The notes: generated from the sequence alone by a model not told the origin. A DNA stretch of 64,000 nt from JAPUDQ01 sp964535835 (GCA_964535835.1 CAZHUZ010000002.1:1-64000), one strand, 5' to 3'. Shown: positions 32,303 through 41,200, counted from the first letter of the stretch. Numbers and translations are program-made.

Positions 32303-33259
32303 ATGGAAACGCTATTTTTACAACTATTCCTCCTCGTCAACGTTTTTGCTATTGGGGTGCTCGTGACTCTCGCGATACAGCAAGCTCGCGCCCACTATAC
32401 TTCTCATACGCACCAGGCAACGGCTGAACCGGTCGTACTCCCAAATGACGTCATAGCATCAATCACTAGCAATGCCGAACAACAGTTCCGCGCAATTATA
32501 GACGCATCGGCTGCACGGTTACAAAATGATCTAGATAGTACCAACCATCGCCTCAACGATACCCTGGAAAAACTCGTAACATACGCTGTTAACGCTGAGA
32601 TGGAACGCTATCGCGAGAGCCTCGATATCCTCCATCGACAAAACGAATCCATATTGCGCGACTCAGTTACCGATACAACCAAACAACACATCGATTTGAA
32701 AACAAAACTCATCAAGCGCCAGGCAGAACTAGATCAATCATTGATTGAACACCAAACTAAACTTGAGCGGCAATTAGCAGACCATCAGTCGGAGACCGAA
32801 GCCCGTCTCAATGATCGCCAAGCAGAACTCAACAAGGAGTTGGCGGAGCGCAAGAGTGCGTACGATGCAAAACAAGCCGAAATTGAATCTCAACTAGCCG
32901 ATCACCAAGCCGTCGTCGAAGAAAAACTTCGCACCCATCAGGAAAAACTCATGACGGCTCTCACGCAACGCGAATCTCAATTAGCTGAAATCCAAGCAGC
33001 ACTCGAAAACGATCTGGTTAATCGTCAATCGCAACACGCCAAAGCCCAGCAACAACTAGAAGCACAATTGGCCGAATCAATCGAGCAAAAAAAGCAATTT
33101 TTGGCCAAGCAGATAGATACTAAGCTCGCCGATGCTATCACCTCTCTCTTGGTTGAAAGCCTCGGCAAAAACATCGACCTCGGAGCTCAGGCTCCATACC
33201 TCACCGCACTTTTAGAAGAGCACAAGGATGAACTGAAACAAGGAGTAAAAGATGCCTGA
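32303..33259 (+). CDS. atpF: F-type ATPase subunit b, greatly extended
   Basis: 318 residues, about twice the usual b (156-170). One N-terminal membrane helix (5-27), a short linker, then an almost unbroken coiled coil (about 45-285) made largely of 11-residue repeats such as LIEHQTKLERQ, LADHQSETEAR, LNDRQAELNKE, LRTHQEKLMTA. Such hendecads give the right-handed coiled coil known for b subunits. The end (LVESLGKNIDLGAQAPYLTALLEEHKDEL) would contact delta. Its position right before atpH is canonical. The stalk would be far longer than normal unless the chain folds back or part lies elsewhere. Overlaps atpH by 8 bases. Confidence 0.8.
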   Translation: METLFLQLFLLVNVFAIGVLVTLAIQQARAHYTSHTHQATAEPVVLPNDVIASITSNAEQQFRAIIDASAARLQNDLDSTNHRLNDTLEKLVTYAVNAEMERYRESLDILHRQNESILRDSVTDTTKQHIDLKTKLIKRQAELDQSLIEHQTKLERQLADHQSETEARLNDRQAELNKELAERKSAYDAKQAEIESQLADHQAVVEEKLRTHQEKLMTALTQRESQLAEIQAALENDLVNRQSQHAKAQQQLEAQLAESIEQKKQFLAKQIDTKLADAITSLLVESLGKNIDLGAQAPYLTALLEEHKDELKQGVKDA

Positions 33260-33749
33260 TATGACGACACTATCCCTCCCGCCGAGTATTGCTTCGCCAC
33301 AAGATGTTACATCAGTCACGCTTGAGATCAAACAGTATGCATCATGGTACAACAATGAGGCCATCAAGCAACGCGTCGGCGTCACCAAACCGACAACCCA
33401 ACCCGAGTTATCGCCCGCAGCGATTGATATGCTCCGAATCTATGCCGCTCATGATACTATCGACAAAACCAGTCTTGAGGCACTTATCGCTTTACTCGAA
33501 CAATTTTCCAGCTCGGCGCCCGTCATGACAATTACTCTTGCTGCGCCAGCACCACCCTCTCTCAAACTTCATCTGACTGAATGGTGCCGTCATAATATTG
33601 CAGCCAATATCCTCGTCAGTTTTCGGTTTAATTCAACTCTGCTTGGTGGTATGATCGTCCGTCACGGCAGCCATATATTTGACTGGTCATTCCGCACACA
33701 GCTCATGAAACATGCCGCTAAAATTCCGGAGATACTGAGCCGTGTTTGA
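33252..33749 (+). CDS. atpH: F-type ATPase subunit delta-like
   Basis: 165 residues (usual 175-180). Divergent N-terminal helical domain (DVTSVTLEIKQYASWYNNE, SLEALIALLEQF) and a recognisable C-terminal delta/OSCP end: NSTLLGGMIVRHGSHIFDWSFRTQLMK, equivalent to the family GGMxLRxGDxVxDxSxRxxL. AAGGAG lies 6 bp before the ATG, inside the end of atpF. Delta sits on top of the alpha3beta3 crown and joins it to b. Ends with TGA, overlapping atpA by 8 bases. Confidence 0.85.
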   Translation: MPDMTTLSLPPSIASPQDVTSVTLEIKQYASWYNNEAIKQRVGVTKPTTQPELSPAAIDMLRIYAAHDTIDKTSLEALIALLEQFSSSAPVMTITLAAPAPPSLKLHLTEWCRHNIAANILVSFRFNSTLLGGMIVRHGSHIFDWSFRTQLMKHAAKIPEILSRV

Positions 33750-35271
33750 AAATGCAGAGTTCCAAAAGCTGGTAGAAGCCGGTAATTTGACTGGTGAAGT
33801 TGTGGCTATCAATCGATTTATCGTGGAAGTCAAAGGTCTCGAAGGTACTCCTATCGGTGCCCAAGTCCTCTTTGAAGATGGCCAGCGAGGCATGGTTCGT
33901 GAAGCATACGGTGATCGCGTCATCCTCTACAACATTGATTCCGAGAATTTACCCCTCGGTAGCTTGGTGGTACTACAATTTGACCAATTGCAAGTACCAG
34001 TGGGCCGCCCACTCGTTGGTCGTGTCATCAACCCGATGGGCGAACCGCTCGACGGCAAAGGCCCCATCAGTGCATCTGAGACATCAGGTATTTTCACTCC
34101 TGCACCGGGTATTATGGACCGCAAAGTTCTTGACGAGCAACTCGCTAGTGGCGTCACGGCAGTCGATAGTTTCTTCCCGATTGTCCTCGGTCAACGTATA
34201 GCAATCCTCGGTGATAGCAAATCTGGTAAAAGTACTTTTCTCTCGCAACTCAGTGCCAATCAAGAAGGCACCAACCGCATAGTCGTCTACGTACTTATCG
34301 GCAAACGAAAAGTTGATATCGAAAAACTCCTTTCGGGGCTGAAAAATTCTGGTGCGATGGAACACACTATTGTCGTCCTCGCCAATATCTTTGATTCCCT
34401 GACTCAGAGTTATATCGCTCCGTATGCTGCAGCGGCTATGGCCGAAAGTCTATGGTATGGGGAAAAGGGCGAAGACGTTATCATAATCTACGATGATCTG
34501 AGCTCCCATGCTGAAGCGTACCGTCAGCTGTCGCTTTTGCAGGAAGTCGATCCGGGACGTGATTCTTATCCTGGAGATATATTCTACACTCACAGCTCAC
34601 TGCTTGAACGAGCCGGTAAATTATTGACCAATGGCAAAACGCTGACTAGTCTGCCGGTTATTTTGACGCCAAATGACGATATCACTGCCTATCTTTCAAC
34701 CAACGTCATGTCGATTACTGATGGCCAGATCATCTTTGATCTCGGGTATTTCCGTAAAGGGGTGCGTCCGGCTGTCAATGCCGGTCTGTCGGTGTCTCGC
34801 GTCGGTGGTCAAGCACAAACCAAACGACAAAAGCAACTATCAACTGCTCTCTTCAAAGCATTGGCTCATTACCACCAGGCAGAAGAGTTCTCACACTTTT
34901 CTTCGCAACTCAGCAAGGAAACACGCTTGGATCTGATGCGGGGCAAACACCTGTACGCCGCCCTCCAGCAACCACCCGAACAACTCTATTCATTGCCCGA
35001 GCAACAGCTTATGCTTGAGACTATTATGAAGAGTGACGACGATAGAGCAATCGACGTCATACAGCTCAAAGAAGCCGTCAAGCAACGAGCCACTGAGGCC
35101 AAAACTGATGAGGATTATGACCGAATCGAATCAGAGCTACTCACCAAATTCCGTGCTGAACCTCTCGAACAACCAAAAGAAGTCCCTGCTGATACTCCAC
35201 CTCCGGACGAAAAACAGGCTAAGCCAACAGATACGACCTCACCAAGCCAAGCGAAAAAGGAAGCCTCATAA
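33742..35271 (+). CDS. atpA: F-type ATPase subunit alpha
   Basis: 509 residues, GTG start inside atpH (no in-frame ATG nearby). Beta-barrel domain, P loop GDSKSGKS (157-164; the usual form is GDRQTGKT), Walker B VIIIYDDLSSHAEAYRQLS, YPGDIFYTHSSLLERA, and SVSRVGGQAQ with the arginine finger that reaches into the beta catalytic site. The N terminus is short: the first 20-25 residues that normally form the delta-binding helix are reduced to FENAEFQKLVEAGN. The C terminus has an extra Pro/Glu/Lys-rich tail of about 50 residues. Clearly functional-looking but divergent. Confidence 0.95.
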   Translation: MFENAEFQKLVEAGNLTGEVVAINRFIVEVKGLEGTPIGAQVLFEDGQRGMVREAYGDRVILYNIDSENLPLGSLVVLQFDQLQVPVGRPLVGRVINPMGEPLDGKGPISASETSGIFTPAPGIMDRKVLDEQLASGVTAVDSFFPIVLGQRIAILGDSKSGKSTFLSQLSANQEGTNRIVVYVLIGKRKVDIEKLLSGLKNSGAMEHTIVVLANIFDSLTQSYIAPYAAAAMAESLWYGEKGEDVIIIYDDLSSHAEAYRQLSLLQEVDPGRDSYPGDIFYTHSSLLERAGKLLTNGKTLTSLPVILTPNDDITAYLSTNVMSITDGQIIFDLGYFRKGVRPAVNAGLSVSRVGGQAQTKRQKQLSTALFKALAHYHQAEEFSHFSSQLSKETRLDLMRGKHLYAALQQPPEQLYSLPEQQLMLETIMKSDDDRAIDVIQLKEAVKQRATEAKTDEDYDRIESELLTKFRAEPLEQPKEVPADTPPPDEKQAKPTDTTSPSQAKKEAS

Positions 35272-36131
35272 TGCGTCGCGCAAATATCATTGAAAAAGAC
35301 ATGGCGGGTATCGGTACCCTCAAAGATCTAACCAACGTTTTTGAATCACTCGCGAGTACGCAGGTAGCCAAAGTAAAAAACAAAGCTCAGTTATCGCAAG
35401 AATTCTTTGAACTTTTGTGGTCACGATATATCGCCATCCGTGTTGATCCAAAAAAACGTATTACTGCTCGCGGTGACTTAGGCGACAGCAACGGACGAAC
35501 AGTGCTTGTTTTGATCTCCGCAGAAGCAGGTTTATCAGGCGACCTTGATATGCGTATGATCGAGTCAATGCAATCAAACTATGACCCAAATACCACTGAT
35601 ATCATCGTACTCGGATCGCACGGTGCTAGCCAATTGAGCCAGCGCGGCATACCGTATATACGTTTTTTCCAAGTACCTCAGACTGATGAATATATCAATG
35701 TCACCCCTATCATTGAGGCTGTAAAACCTTATGAGAAAATCGTTGTCTATTACGAAGAGTACTTATCGCTCGGTCAACAAGAAGTGAGATCGATAGACCT
35801 TGTCACTCGTATGGAGACTATGAGCGAAGAAGCCGGCAACGACGCCTCAGCTATTACTGATCAGGAGACAATTTTTGAGCCATCGCTCGATGAAATTGCA
35901 GATCAGATGGAGGAGACAATGATGAGTCTTGCGCTCAGCCAAACTATTTTACAGTCCGGACTCGCACAAGCGGCGAGCCGTTTCAACGCCATGACTGTTG
36001 CCGAAGATCGCGCCGGTGAGCTCCTCGGTGAATACAAGCTCGAGTATCACCGCAGCCGGCGAGCAGAATCTGATCGTCGACTACGCGAAGTCTTGGTTGG
36101 TATCAAAAAGAAACGTCGAGGTAAAAAATAA
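35271..36131 (+). CDS. atpG: F-type ATPase subunit gamma
   Basis: 286 residues, normal length. N-terminal coiled-coil helix (IIEKDMAGIGTLKDLTNVFESLASTQVAKVKNKAQ), a Rossmann-like middle with VLVLISAEAGLSGDLDMRMI (the family has ..LCGGLN), and the C-terminal helix NAMTVAEDRAGELLGEYKLEYHRSRRAESDRRLREVLVG, corresponding to AMKxATDNAxxxIxxLxLxYNKxRQAxITxEIxEIVxGA. The last basic residues KKKRRGKK are extra. The rotor shaft of the enzyme. Its ATG overlaps the atpA stop (ATAATG). Confidence 0.92.
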   Translation: MRRANIIEKDMAGIGTLKDLTNVFESLASTQVAKVKNKAQLSQEFFELLWSRYIAIRVDPKKRITARGDLGDSNGRTVLVLISAEAGLSGDLDMRMIESMQSNYDPNTTDIIVLGSHGASQLSQRGIPYIRFFQVPQTDEYINVTPIIEAVKPYEKIVVYYEEYLSLGQQEVRSIDLVTRMETMSEEAGNDASAITDQETIFEPSLDEIADQMEETMMSLALSQTILQSGLAQAASRFNAMTVAEDRAGELLGEYKLEYHRSRRAESDRRLREVLVGIKKKRRGKK

Positions 36132-37630
36132 TGAAGCCAACAGCTCCCCAGCCCCAAGAAAACACGGCGAGCCCACCTGCTCCCGCTCAAATTCCTGGCG
36201 TCACTGATGAATTTGTAGGCATCATCACGACGCTTCGTGGTCTAACAGTCGAGGTACAGATTCTTGGCAAACGTCCCGACGCCAAAGAGCTCCTCGCCGT
36301 CGAAGGCCAACCAGAAGTATTTATCGAAGTTAATTTCTTCCGCGGAGACCGTGCAATCTGCCTCAACCTTAACAATGATCACACCGTGCGTTGCGGACAA
36401 AAAATGTTTCGTACTCACAACAAAGTCACGGTACCGGTTGGACCCGCCACCATGGGACGTGTCTTTAATGCGCTCGGTGAACCGCTCGATAAAGCCCCTG
36501 GCATCGCTGATAACCGCCGCCCGATCTCCGTACCAAGCAACACAACCAGCTATCGAGACTCAACCAAACTAGAGCTACTTGAAACCGGCCTCAAAGTCAT
36601 TGATTTCCTCACTCCATTTGTCAAGGGTCGCAAGATCGGCGTTATCGGCGGCGCAGGTGTTGGTAAAACCGTGTTAACAATGGAAATGATCCATAACGTT
36701 ACGCAGACAAAAAAAGAGGATGGTAGTGCAAGTGAGCCGAGCAAATCGCTCTCAATCTACTGCGGTGTTGGTGAGCGCATTCGTGAAGGTAATGAACTCT
36801 ACGAGACGCTCAAGGATACCGATGTCCTGAAAAACACTGTTATGTTTTTCGGACAAATGGACGCCACACCGGCAATTCGTAGTATGGTTGGCCCGGCCGC
36901 TGCAACTGCCGCCGAGTATTTCCGTGATGAAGAGGGCAAAGATATTCTCTTTTTCGTTGACAATATCTACCGTCACGTCCAGGCGATGACTGAACTTAGC
37001 ACCAACCTCGGGCTTATCCCAAGTGAAGGTGGCTATAGCCCAATGGTATTTTCTGACTTGCGACGACTGCAAGACCGTCTCGCAAGTACCGAACACGGTA
37101 CTATCACGAGTGTTCAGGCGATTTATGTGCCAGCTGACGACCTCAGCGACCCAGCCGTACAGGCCATCTCTCAGCAGTTGGATTCAGTCCTCGTGCTTGA
37201 CCGCTCTATCGCTGAGCAAGGTATTCGTCCTGCCGTCAACCTGCTCAAAACAACTAGCTCATTGCTCACTCCAGATATTGTTGGTGAGCGGCATTATCGA
37301 CTTGCCGAACGTGTCCAGGCAATTATGCAAAAATACGACTCGCTCAAAAATATCATTGCTATCGTTGGTGAAAATGAGTTGTCTCCTGCAGACCGTACTG
37401 ATTACCAAAATGCGAAAAAACTTATTACCTTTTTTAGCCAAGATTTTGCGGTTGCTGAAAAATTTTCCGGTAAACCGGGCGAGTATTATACTCTGGAGCA
37501 AACACTCGATGGCATCGAAGAGATTATCAGTCCCAAGACCGAAGAAACCGCAGAAACATCATCTCCAGCACAGCCAAGTGAAAAATCTGCCGTCGAAACA
37601 GATGACAATAAATCAAACGAGAAAAAATAA
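36131..37630 (+). CDS. atpD: F-type ATPase subunit beta (catalytic)
   Basis: 499 residues (usual 460-480; extra N-terminal Pro-rich and C-terminal Glu/Ser/Lys tails). P loop GGAGVGKT (173-180), GVGERIREGNELY with the catalytic Glu near 215 and Arg 216, Walker B ILFFVDNIYR, and SVQAIYVPADDLSDPA. The region after it, AVQAISQQLDSVLVLDRSIAEQGIRPAVN, differs from the near-invariant TFAHLDA of typical beta subunits. A polar insertion (KKEDGSASEPSKS) follows the P-loop helix. Catalytic residues are intact, so ATP hydrolysis or synthesis is expected. Confidence 0.95.
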   Translation: MKPTAPQPQENTASPPAPAQIPGVTDEFVGIITTLRGLTVEVQILGKRPDAKELLAVEGQPEVFIEVNFFRGDRAICLNLNNDHTVRCGQKMFRTHNKVTVPVGPATMGRVFNALGEPLDKAPGIADNRRPISVPSNTTSYRDSTKLELLETGLKVIDFLTPFVKGRKIGVIGGAGVGKTVLTMEMIHNVTQTKKEDGSASEPSKSLSIYCGVGERIREGNELYETLKDTDVLKNTVMFFGQMDATPAIRSMVGPAAATAAEYFRDEEGKDILFFVDNIYRHVQAMTELSTNLGLIPSEGGYSPMVFSDLRRLQDRLASTEHGTITSVQAIYVPADDLSDPAVQAISQQLDSVLVLDRSIAEQGIRPAVNLLKTTSSLLTPDIVGERHYRLAERVQAIMQKYDSLKNIIAIVGENELSPADRTDYQNAKKLITFFSQDFAVAEKFSGKPGEYYTLEQTLDGIEEIISPKTEETAETSSPAQPSEKSAVETDDNKSNEKK

Positions 37631-37887
37631 TGGAAAAAATCCCTACAAATTTGACGGTGATTGCCCGTGCTCCTTTCACAGTCTATTACGAAGGGCCCGC
37701 CTCGGCTGTCAGTGCTAAAAACCGTGTCGGGCCATTTGACATATTGCCCGGTCATGCAGATTTTTTTTCGATGCTTATCCCGTGCGATGTCATCATCGAA
37801 ACTGACAAAGAGCCTATTTCATTTGCCATCCAAAATGGCATCATTACCGTCCGCGACAATGATGTCATGCTCTTTGTCGATATCTAG
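37630..37887 (+). CDS. atpC: F-type ATPase subunit epsilon, N-terminal domain only
   Basis: 85 residues: only the beta-sandwich that binds gamma (LTVIARAPFTVYYEGPASAVSAKNRVGPFDILPGHADFFSML, with the family motif GxxxILPGHAxF). The C-terminal two-helix domain that acts as ATP-sensing brake in most bacteria (residues 90-135) is missing, and there is a clean stop. The ATG overlaps the atpD stop. Last gene of the operon; a weak hairpin lies near 37957-37981. Confidence 0.88.
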   Translation: MEKIPTNLTVIARAPFTVYYEGPASAVSAKNRVGPFDILPGHADFFSMLIPCDVIIETDKEPISFAIQNGIITVRDNDVMLFVDI

Positions 37888-37996
37888 CTTTGCGCACCTA
37901 GCGACTAAGGGAAAACTCAGCCGGGGCATCGGCATTTACTGCCACGTCCCGCGCGATAGGAAAAACCGTAGGTTTGTCCTATGAGGCAGCGTCGCA

Positions 37997-39019
37997 TCAT
38001 TGCATCACAATGTAATCAAATGCATAGCCGCCAGGAGGCAAGGCGTTGTTGACGCCGATACTAAAACCGCCGGAGTTACGATTCACAAATACTCCTTCGG
38101 GTCCCTGCCCGACTGCCGTGACAACAACGTGCGGTGTGTTGCCGTACGAGCTCTTAAAGGATATGTTGGCGAGGACACCGGGGCTGGCACCGACACCAAT
38201 ATTGACTGCCACGGTACCGGACGCATCATTACCGCTGATCGAGACCGTCCCGCTACTTCCCACTGCTGGACCAGCACTGGCACCGGGTGCAGAACCTCGT
38301 GTGATAATATGTCCGCCGATTGTAAGTGTCGTATCAGATATCAGACTACTTGCTTGGAAATTACGCACTGAGATCGATCCACCGACGGCCAAATTACCGA
38401 CAATATTGACACTGTTGTTAACAGTCAATAACTGCCCGAGAGTCACCGGACCTTGAAATCTACTCGCACCGACGACATTCAGATCCTTTCGAAGGTTCAA
38501 TGTCGATATCGTGCCATCGCCGTTGACATTGAGTTGAGCAATGTCTGTCGCTCCAGCCTTGAGTTTGGCGAGACTGGCGTCAGAGGCTGAAAACGTATTA
38601 TTAAGTATGAGTTGCCCGGCAACTGACAAATCGCTATTCATCTGTACTTTGCTATTAAATTTGGACGAGGGACCAATTGTTAGCTCGGTGCCTTGATCGC
38701 TCACCGAGTTGCGCTCGACACCTAATTTAGATAGTGTCTCAGAACTGAGTGTCACTTCCGAACGATTTACCGTATCATTTTTTGCGGCATTACCCCGCAT
38801 GATAAACCATATTACACCACCGTTGATAGCGAGTATTGCCGCCACAACAGCAAGTGCAATGAACGTACTTTTATGACTCGGTTTGTACGATGAGCGTCGG
38901 GGCTTGAGATTGGCTTTTAGTGTAGCAAGACCAGACGAACCGCTCGCATCATTTGTACTAGCTTGAGACTGGGTTTCAAGACTCTCCGGTGCTGGTGCGG
39001 ACGAATTTTCTTCGGGCAT
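37997..39019 (-). CDS. Membrane-anchored tail-fibre-like surface protein
   Basis: 340 residues from the ATG at 39019 (the ATG at 39025 is only 2 bp from the -10 TATACT; 39019 gives the 8-bp spacing common here). A disordered cytosolic N terminus with KPRRSSYKPSHKS, a membrane helix (about 50-72), then a Gly/Ser/Thr/Asn-rich outside part built of repeating short beta segments (LSVAGQLILNNT, LNVVGASRFQGPVTLGQLLTVNNSVNIVGNLAVGGSISV), typical of beta-helix or trimeric fibre shafts, and a C-terminal domain (GTVSISGNDASGTVAVNIG ... GGYAFDYIVMQ). Probably displayed on the cell surface as a fibre or adhesin. Opposite in direction to its neighbours. Confidence 0.8.
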   Translation of the reverse strand: MPEENSSAPAPESLETQSQASTNDASGSSGLATLKANLKPRRSSYKPSHKSTFIALAVVAAILAINGGVIWFIMRGNAAKNDTVNRSEVTLSSETLSKLGVERNSVSDQGTELTIGPSSKFNSKVQMNSDLSVAGQLILNNTFSASDASLAKLKAGATDIAQLNVNGDGTISTLNLRKDLNVVGASRFQGPVTLGQLLTVNNSVNIVGNLAVGGSISVRNFQASSLISDTTLTIGGHIITRGSAPGASAGPAVGSSGTVSISGNDASGTVAVNIGVGASPGVLANISFKSSYGNTPHVVVTAVGQGPEGVFVNRNSGGFSIGVNNALPPGGYAFDYIVMQ

Positions 39020-39100
39020 ATACATGTAGTATACCGCTTACGCTCGTCTATGCCCAAATGCGATAGTCGCAATATTTCTTTCCGCGCTATAATAGAGCTT

Positions 39101-39832
39101 ATGCCCATGGGAGCACGGTACGTACTAGCAGTGGCCATTGTTTGTATTGGTATTGTATTTGCATTGTCTGAGCGAGCCAGCGCCCAGACGTTGGCATCGC
39201 CAAACTATCGTTTTGATGAGAGCACCCTAGGCGCAGGTGGCATGGTGCAATCAGGATCTCCAAATTATAATGTCACCAGTGGATTAGGCGATATTGGTAT
39301 CGGTAACTCAGCGTCGACAAACTACCAGATCAACTCTGGCTCACACACGCCAAAAGACCCCTATCTGACATTTCGCATGATAAGCTCAACAGCTAACTTT
39401 GACCAATTCTCTGCTACGACGACCAGTTATGCTACGTCATCATTTTCGGTAGCAAACTACACGACATTTGGGTATGTTGTCCAGATATTTGGTGATCCCC
39501 CATCAAATGCATCACATACTTTGGCGCCGATGACCACTACAAGTCCTTCTCAGGTAGGTATCGAGCAGTTTGGGCTCAATCTCGTTGCCAATACTTCTCC
39601 GGCATCCTTTGGTGCAAACCCTAATAACGGTCAGTTTGGCTTTGGATCAATTATGCCCCAGTACTCCACCCCAAATGAATACCGCTATGTTGCGGGTGAT
39701 ACCGTCGCAAAAGCCGAAAAAGATTCCGGTGAGACTATATATACAGTCAGCTATATTGTTAATGTAACGCCCCTGACTGCAGGCGGCCAATATACCTCTA
39801 ATCAAACGATTATTGTCACGGGTACCTACTGA
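39101..39832 (+). CDS. Exported surface protein, family of the 39935 and 41349 genes
   Basis: 243 residues from the ATG at 39101; the longer open frame to 38963 is rejected because it overlaps the divergent gene, and TATAAT ends 7 bp before this ATG. Signal peptide 1-26. A SPNYRFDESTLGAGGMVQSGSPNYNVTSGLG segment resembles the N-terminal region of some exported repeat proteins. The second half shares with the next two proteins the pattern FGYVVQI..., VGIEQFGLNLVANT, YSTPNEYRYVAGDTVA, YTVSYIVNVTPLTAGGQYT. One domain of unknown function, repeated in three genes. Confidence 0.8.
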   Translation: MPMGARYVLAVAIVCIGIVFALSERASAQTLASPNYRFDESTLGAGGMVQSGSPNYNVTSGLGDIGIGNSASTNYQINSGSHTPKDPYLTFRMISSTANFDQFSATTTSYATSSFSVANYTTFGYVVQIFGDPPSNASHTLAPMTTTSPSQVGIEQFGLNLVANTSPASFGANPNNGQFGFGSIMPQYSTPNEYRYVAGDTVAKAEKDSGETIYTVSYIVNVTPLTAGGQYTSNQTIIVTGTY

Positions 39833-39835
39833 TAG

Positions 39836-39844
39836 TTATCCACA
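39836..39844 (+). other. DnaA-box-like sequence
   Basis: TTATCCACA, an exact high-affinity DnaA box, immediately after the stop of the 39101 gene and 27 bp before a promoter. Single copy, no AT-rich unwinding region or dnaA/dnaN nearby, so an origin is unlikely. One 9-mer match in 64 kb can be chance. Confidence 0.3.
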
Positions 39845-39870
39845 GTTATAAAAATTGTAATACTAAATCG

Positions 39871-39900
39871 TTGACAGCACTAAAGCGCTCATGCTATCAT
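39871..39900 (+). promoter_or_regulatory. Sigma70-type promoter of the 39935 gene
   Basis: TTGACA (39871-39876), 18-bp spacer ending in TGC, TATCAT (39895-39900). Extended -10. Strikingly similar to the promoter at 41312-41341. Confidence 0.75.
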
Positions 39901-39934
39901 CTGTCCAGAACTATTATAAAAACAAAAAAAGAAA

Positions 39935-41116
39935 ATGATAAAACCACCACGTACATCACTACTCCGACTTCTTGCAAGCTTTATTGTCGTTGGCATTATC
40001 ACGCTGAGTAGTATTCTGTCATCAAATGTTTCTGCGGCTCAAATAACCAATCGTAGCTTGACATTGATAGCTGGATCAAATGGTGATGGCGGATCAAAAC
40101 CGAGTGGGATTGTTAATCACTACTTTCAGTACACTATACCAACAACTGGTACCGCTATTGGTTCAATCAAATTTGAATATTGTACGACAGCTGCCAACTC
40201 ACTCGCCAATCCAACATGTGTAATGCCTGTTGGGCTTGATACGACACTTGCTACGACGGCACTCGGATCAGAGGCAGGTAGCGGTGCAACAGGATTTACG
40301 CTCAATAAAACAACCAATGGTGCTCCATTTCTTTACAAAGGATCTGCTGCTATACCTGCGAATGGCAACTTGAAATTCCGACTTGATAACATACAAAATC
40401 AAACCGCCAATGGCACATTCTTTGTTCGTATATCTACGTATAGTTCGACCAATGCAACCGGTAGTCCGATAGATACAGGTACGGTTGCTGCCAGTACAAA
40501 TGAACCCATCGTCCTCAGCGGTATCATGCCCGAATCACTCGTCTTTTGCACCGGTGCTGATATCCTAAAAACCGCAGGTGTGCCTGACTGCTCAACTGCA
40601 ACCAGTGGTATTATCTCGTTCAACCAACTATTCAGTCCAACTGATACCGCAAGCGCCGTCAGTCGCATGGCTGCAACAACCAATGCAACGTTTGGCTACG
40701 TTATTACCGTCAACGGCCCAACACTAACATCAGGATCAAATACTATTGCAGGTCTTGCGGTACCCTCTGCTAGTACAAAGGGAGTGGCTCAATTTGGACT
40801 TAACCTACGTGCAAATACAGCAGCTGCTGCGCCTGGCTTCCCTGGTGTTGCTCCACTCAATAGTGCCGATATTGATTTGACAAGCAATATAGCTACCAAT
40901 CTTAATGGTCGCCCAACACCTGATTACGCTACCCCTGACACGTTCAAATTTGTGACCGGTGATGTCGTCGCTGATAGTAACTTTGCTGTAGCCGCTAATC
41001 CAAGTCCGTCGGACTCGCAGATCTACACGGTTTCATACATTGCAAACGTCCCAGGTAGCCAACCTGCAGGTACCTACACCACAACATTGACCTACATATG
41101 CACGCCTACGTTTTAG
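39935..41116 (+). CDS. Major-type exported surface protein A
   Basis: 393 residues. Signal peptide (1-34, cleavage near VSAAQ). The mature chain starts with AQITNRSLTLIAGSNGDGGSKPSGIVNHYFQYTIP, Ser/Thr/Ala-rich and beta-rich with few charges, and ends GTYTTTLTYICTPTF. A cysteine pair at CTTAANSLANPTC and a second at CTGADILKTAGVPDC could form small disulfide loops. About 50 percent similar by eye to the 41349 protein along the full length. Strong promoter, abundant-protein composition and tandem paralogue suggest a cell-surface structural protein, but S-layer identity is unproven. Confidence 0.8.
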   Translation: MIKPPRTSLLRLLASFIVVGIITLSSILSSNVSAAQITNRSLTLIAGSNGDGGSKPSGIVNHYFQYTIPTTGTAIGSIKFEYCTTAANSLANPTCVMPVGLDTTLATTALGSEAGSGATGFTLNKTTNGAPFLYKGSAAIPANGNLKFRLDNIQNQTANGTFFVRISTYSSTNATGSPIDTGTVAASTNEPIVLSGIMPESLVFCTGADILKTAGVPDCSTATSGIISFNQLFSPTDTASAVSRMAATTNATFGYVITVNGPTLTSGSNTIAGLAVPSASTKGVAQFGLNLRANTAAAAPGFPGVAPLNSADIDLTSNIATNLNGRPTPDYATPDTFKFVTGDVVADSNFAVAANPSPSDSQIYTVSYIANVPGSQPAGTYTTTLTYICTPTF

Positions 41117-41151
41117 TCACCATCTTATCTGATCGCAGTTTCTTGGCTCAG

Positions 41152-41200
41152 TATGCAGCATGTTACCAGTATGTACATCGTGCTGGAACCATGCTGCATA
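41152..41200. other. Long hairpin between paralogous surface genes
   Basis: An 11-bp perfect stem (TATGCAGCATG / CATGCTGCATA) encloses a second stem CCAG/CTGG. No T run follows, so it is not a classical terminator; an RNA-stability or processing element after the abundant 39935 transcript is possible. Confidence 0.6.

Noticed and set aside
38963..39100. Upstream extension of the 39101 gene
   Set aside because: It overlaps the divergent gene and would put the signal peptide in the middle of the protein; TATAAT lies 7 bp before 39101.
39836..39844. Exact DnaA box as sign of a replication origin
   Set aside because: Only one box, no cluster, no dnaA or dnaN, no AT-rich unwinding element; one 9-mer match in 64 kb is near chance expectation.
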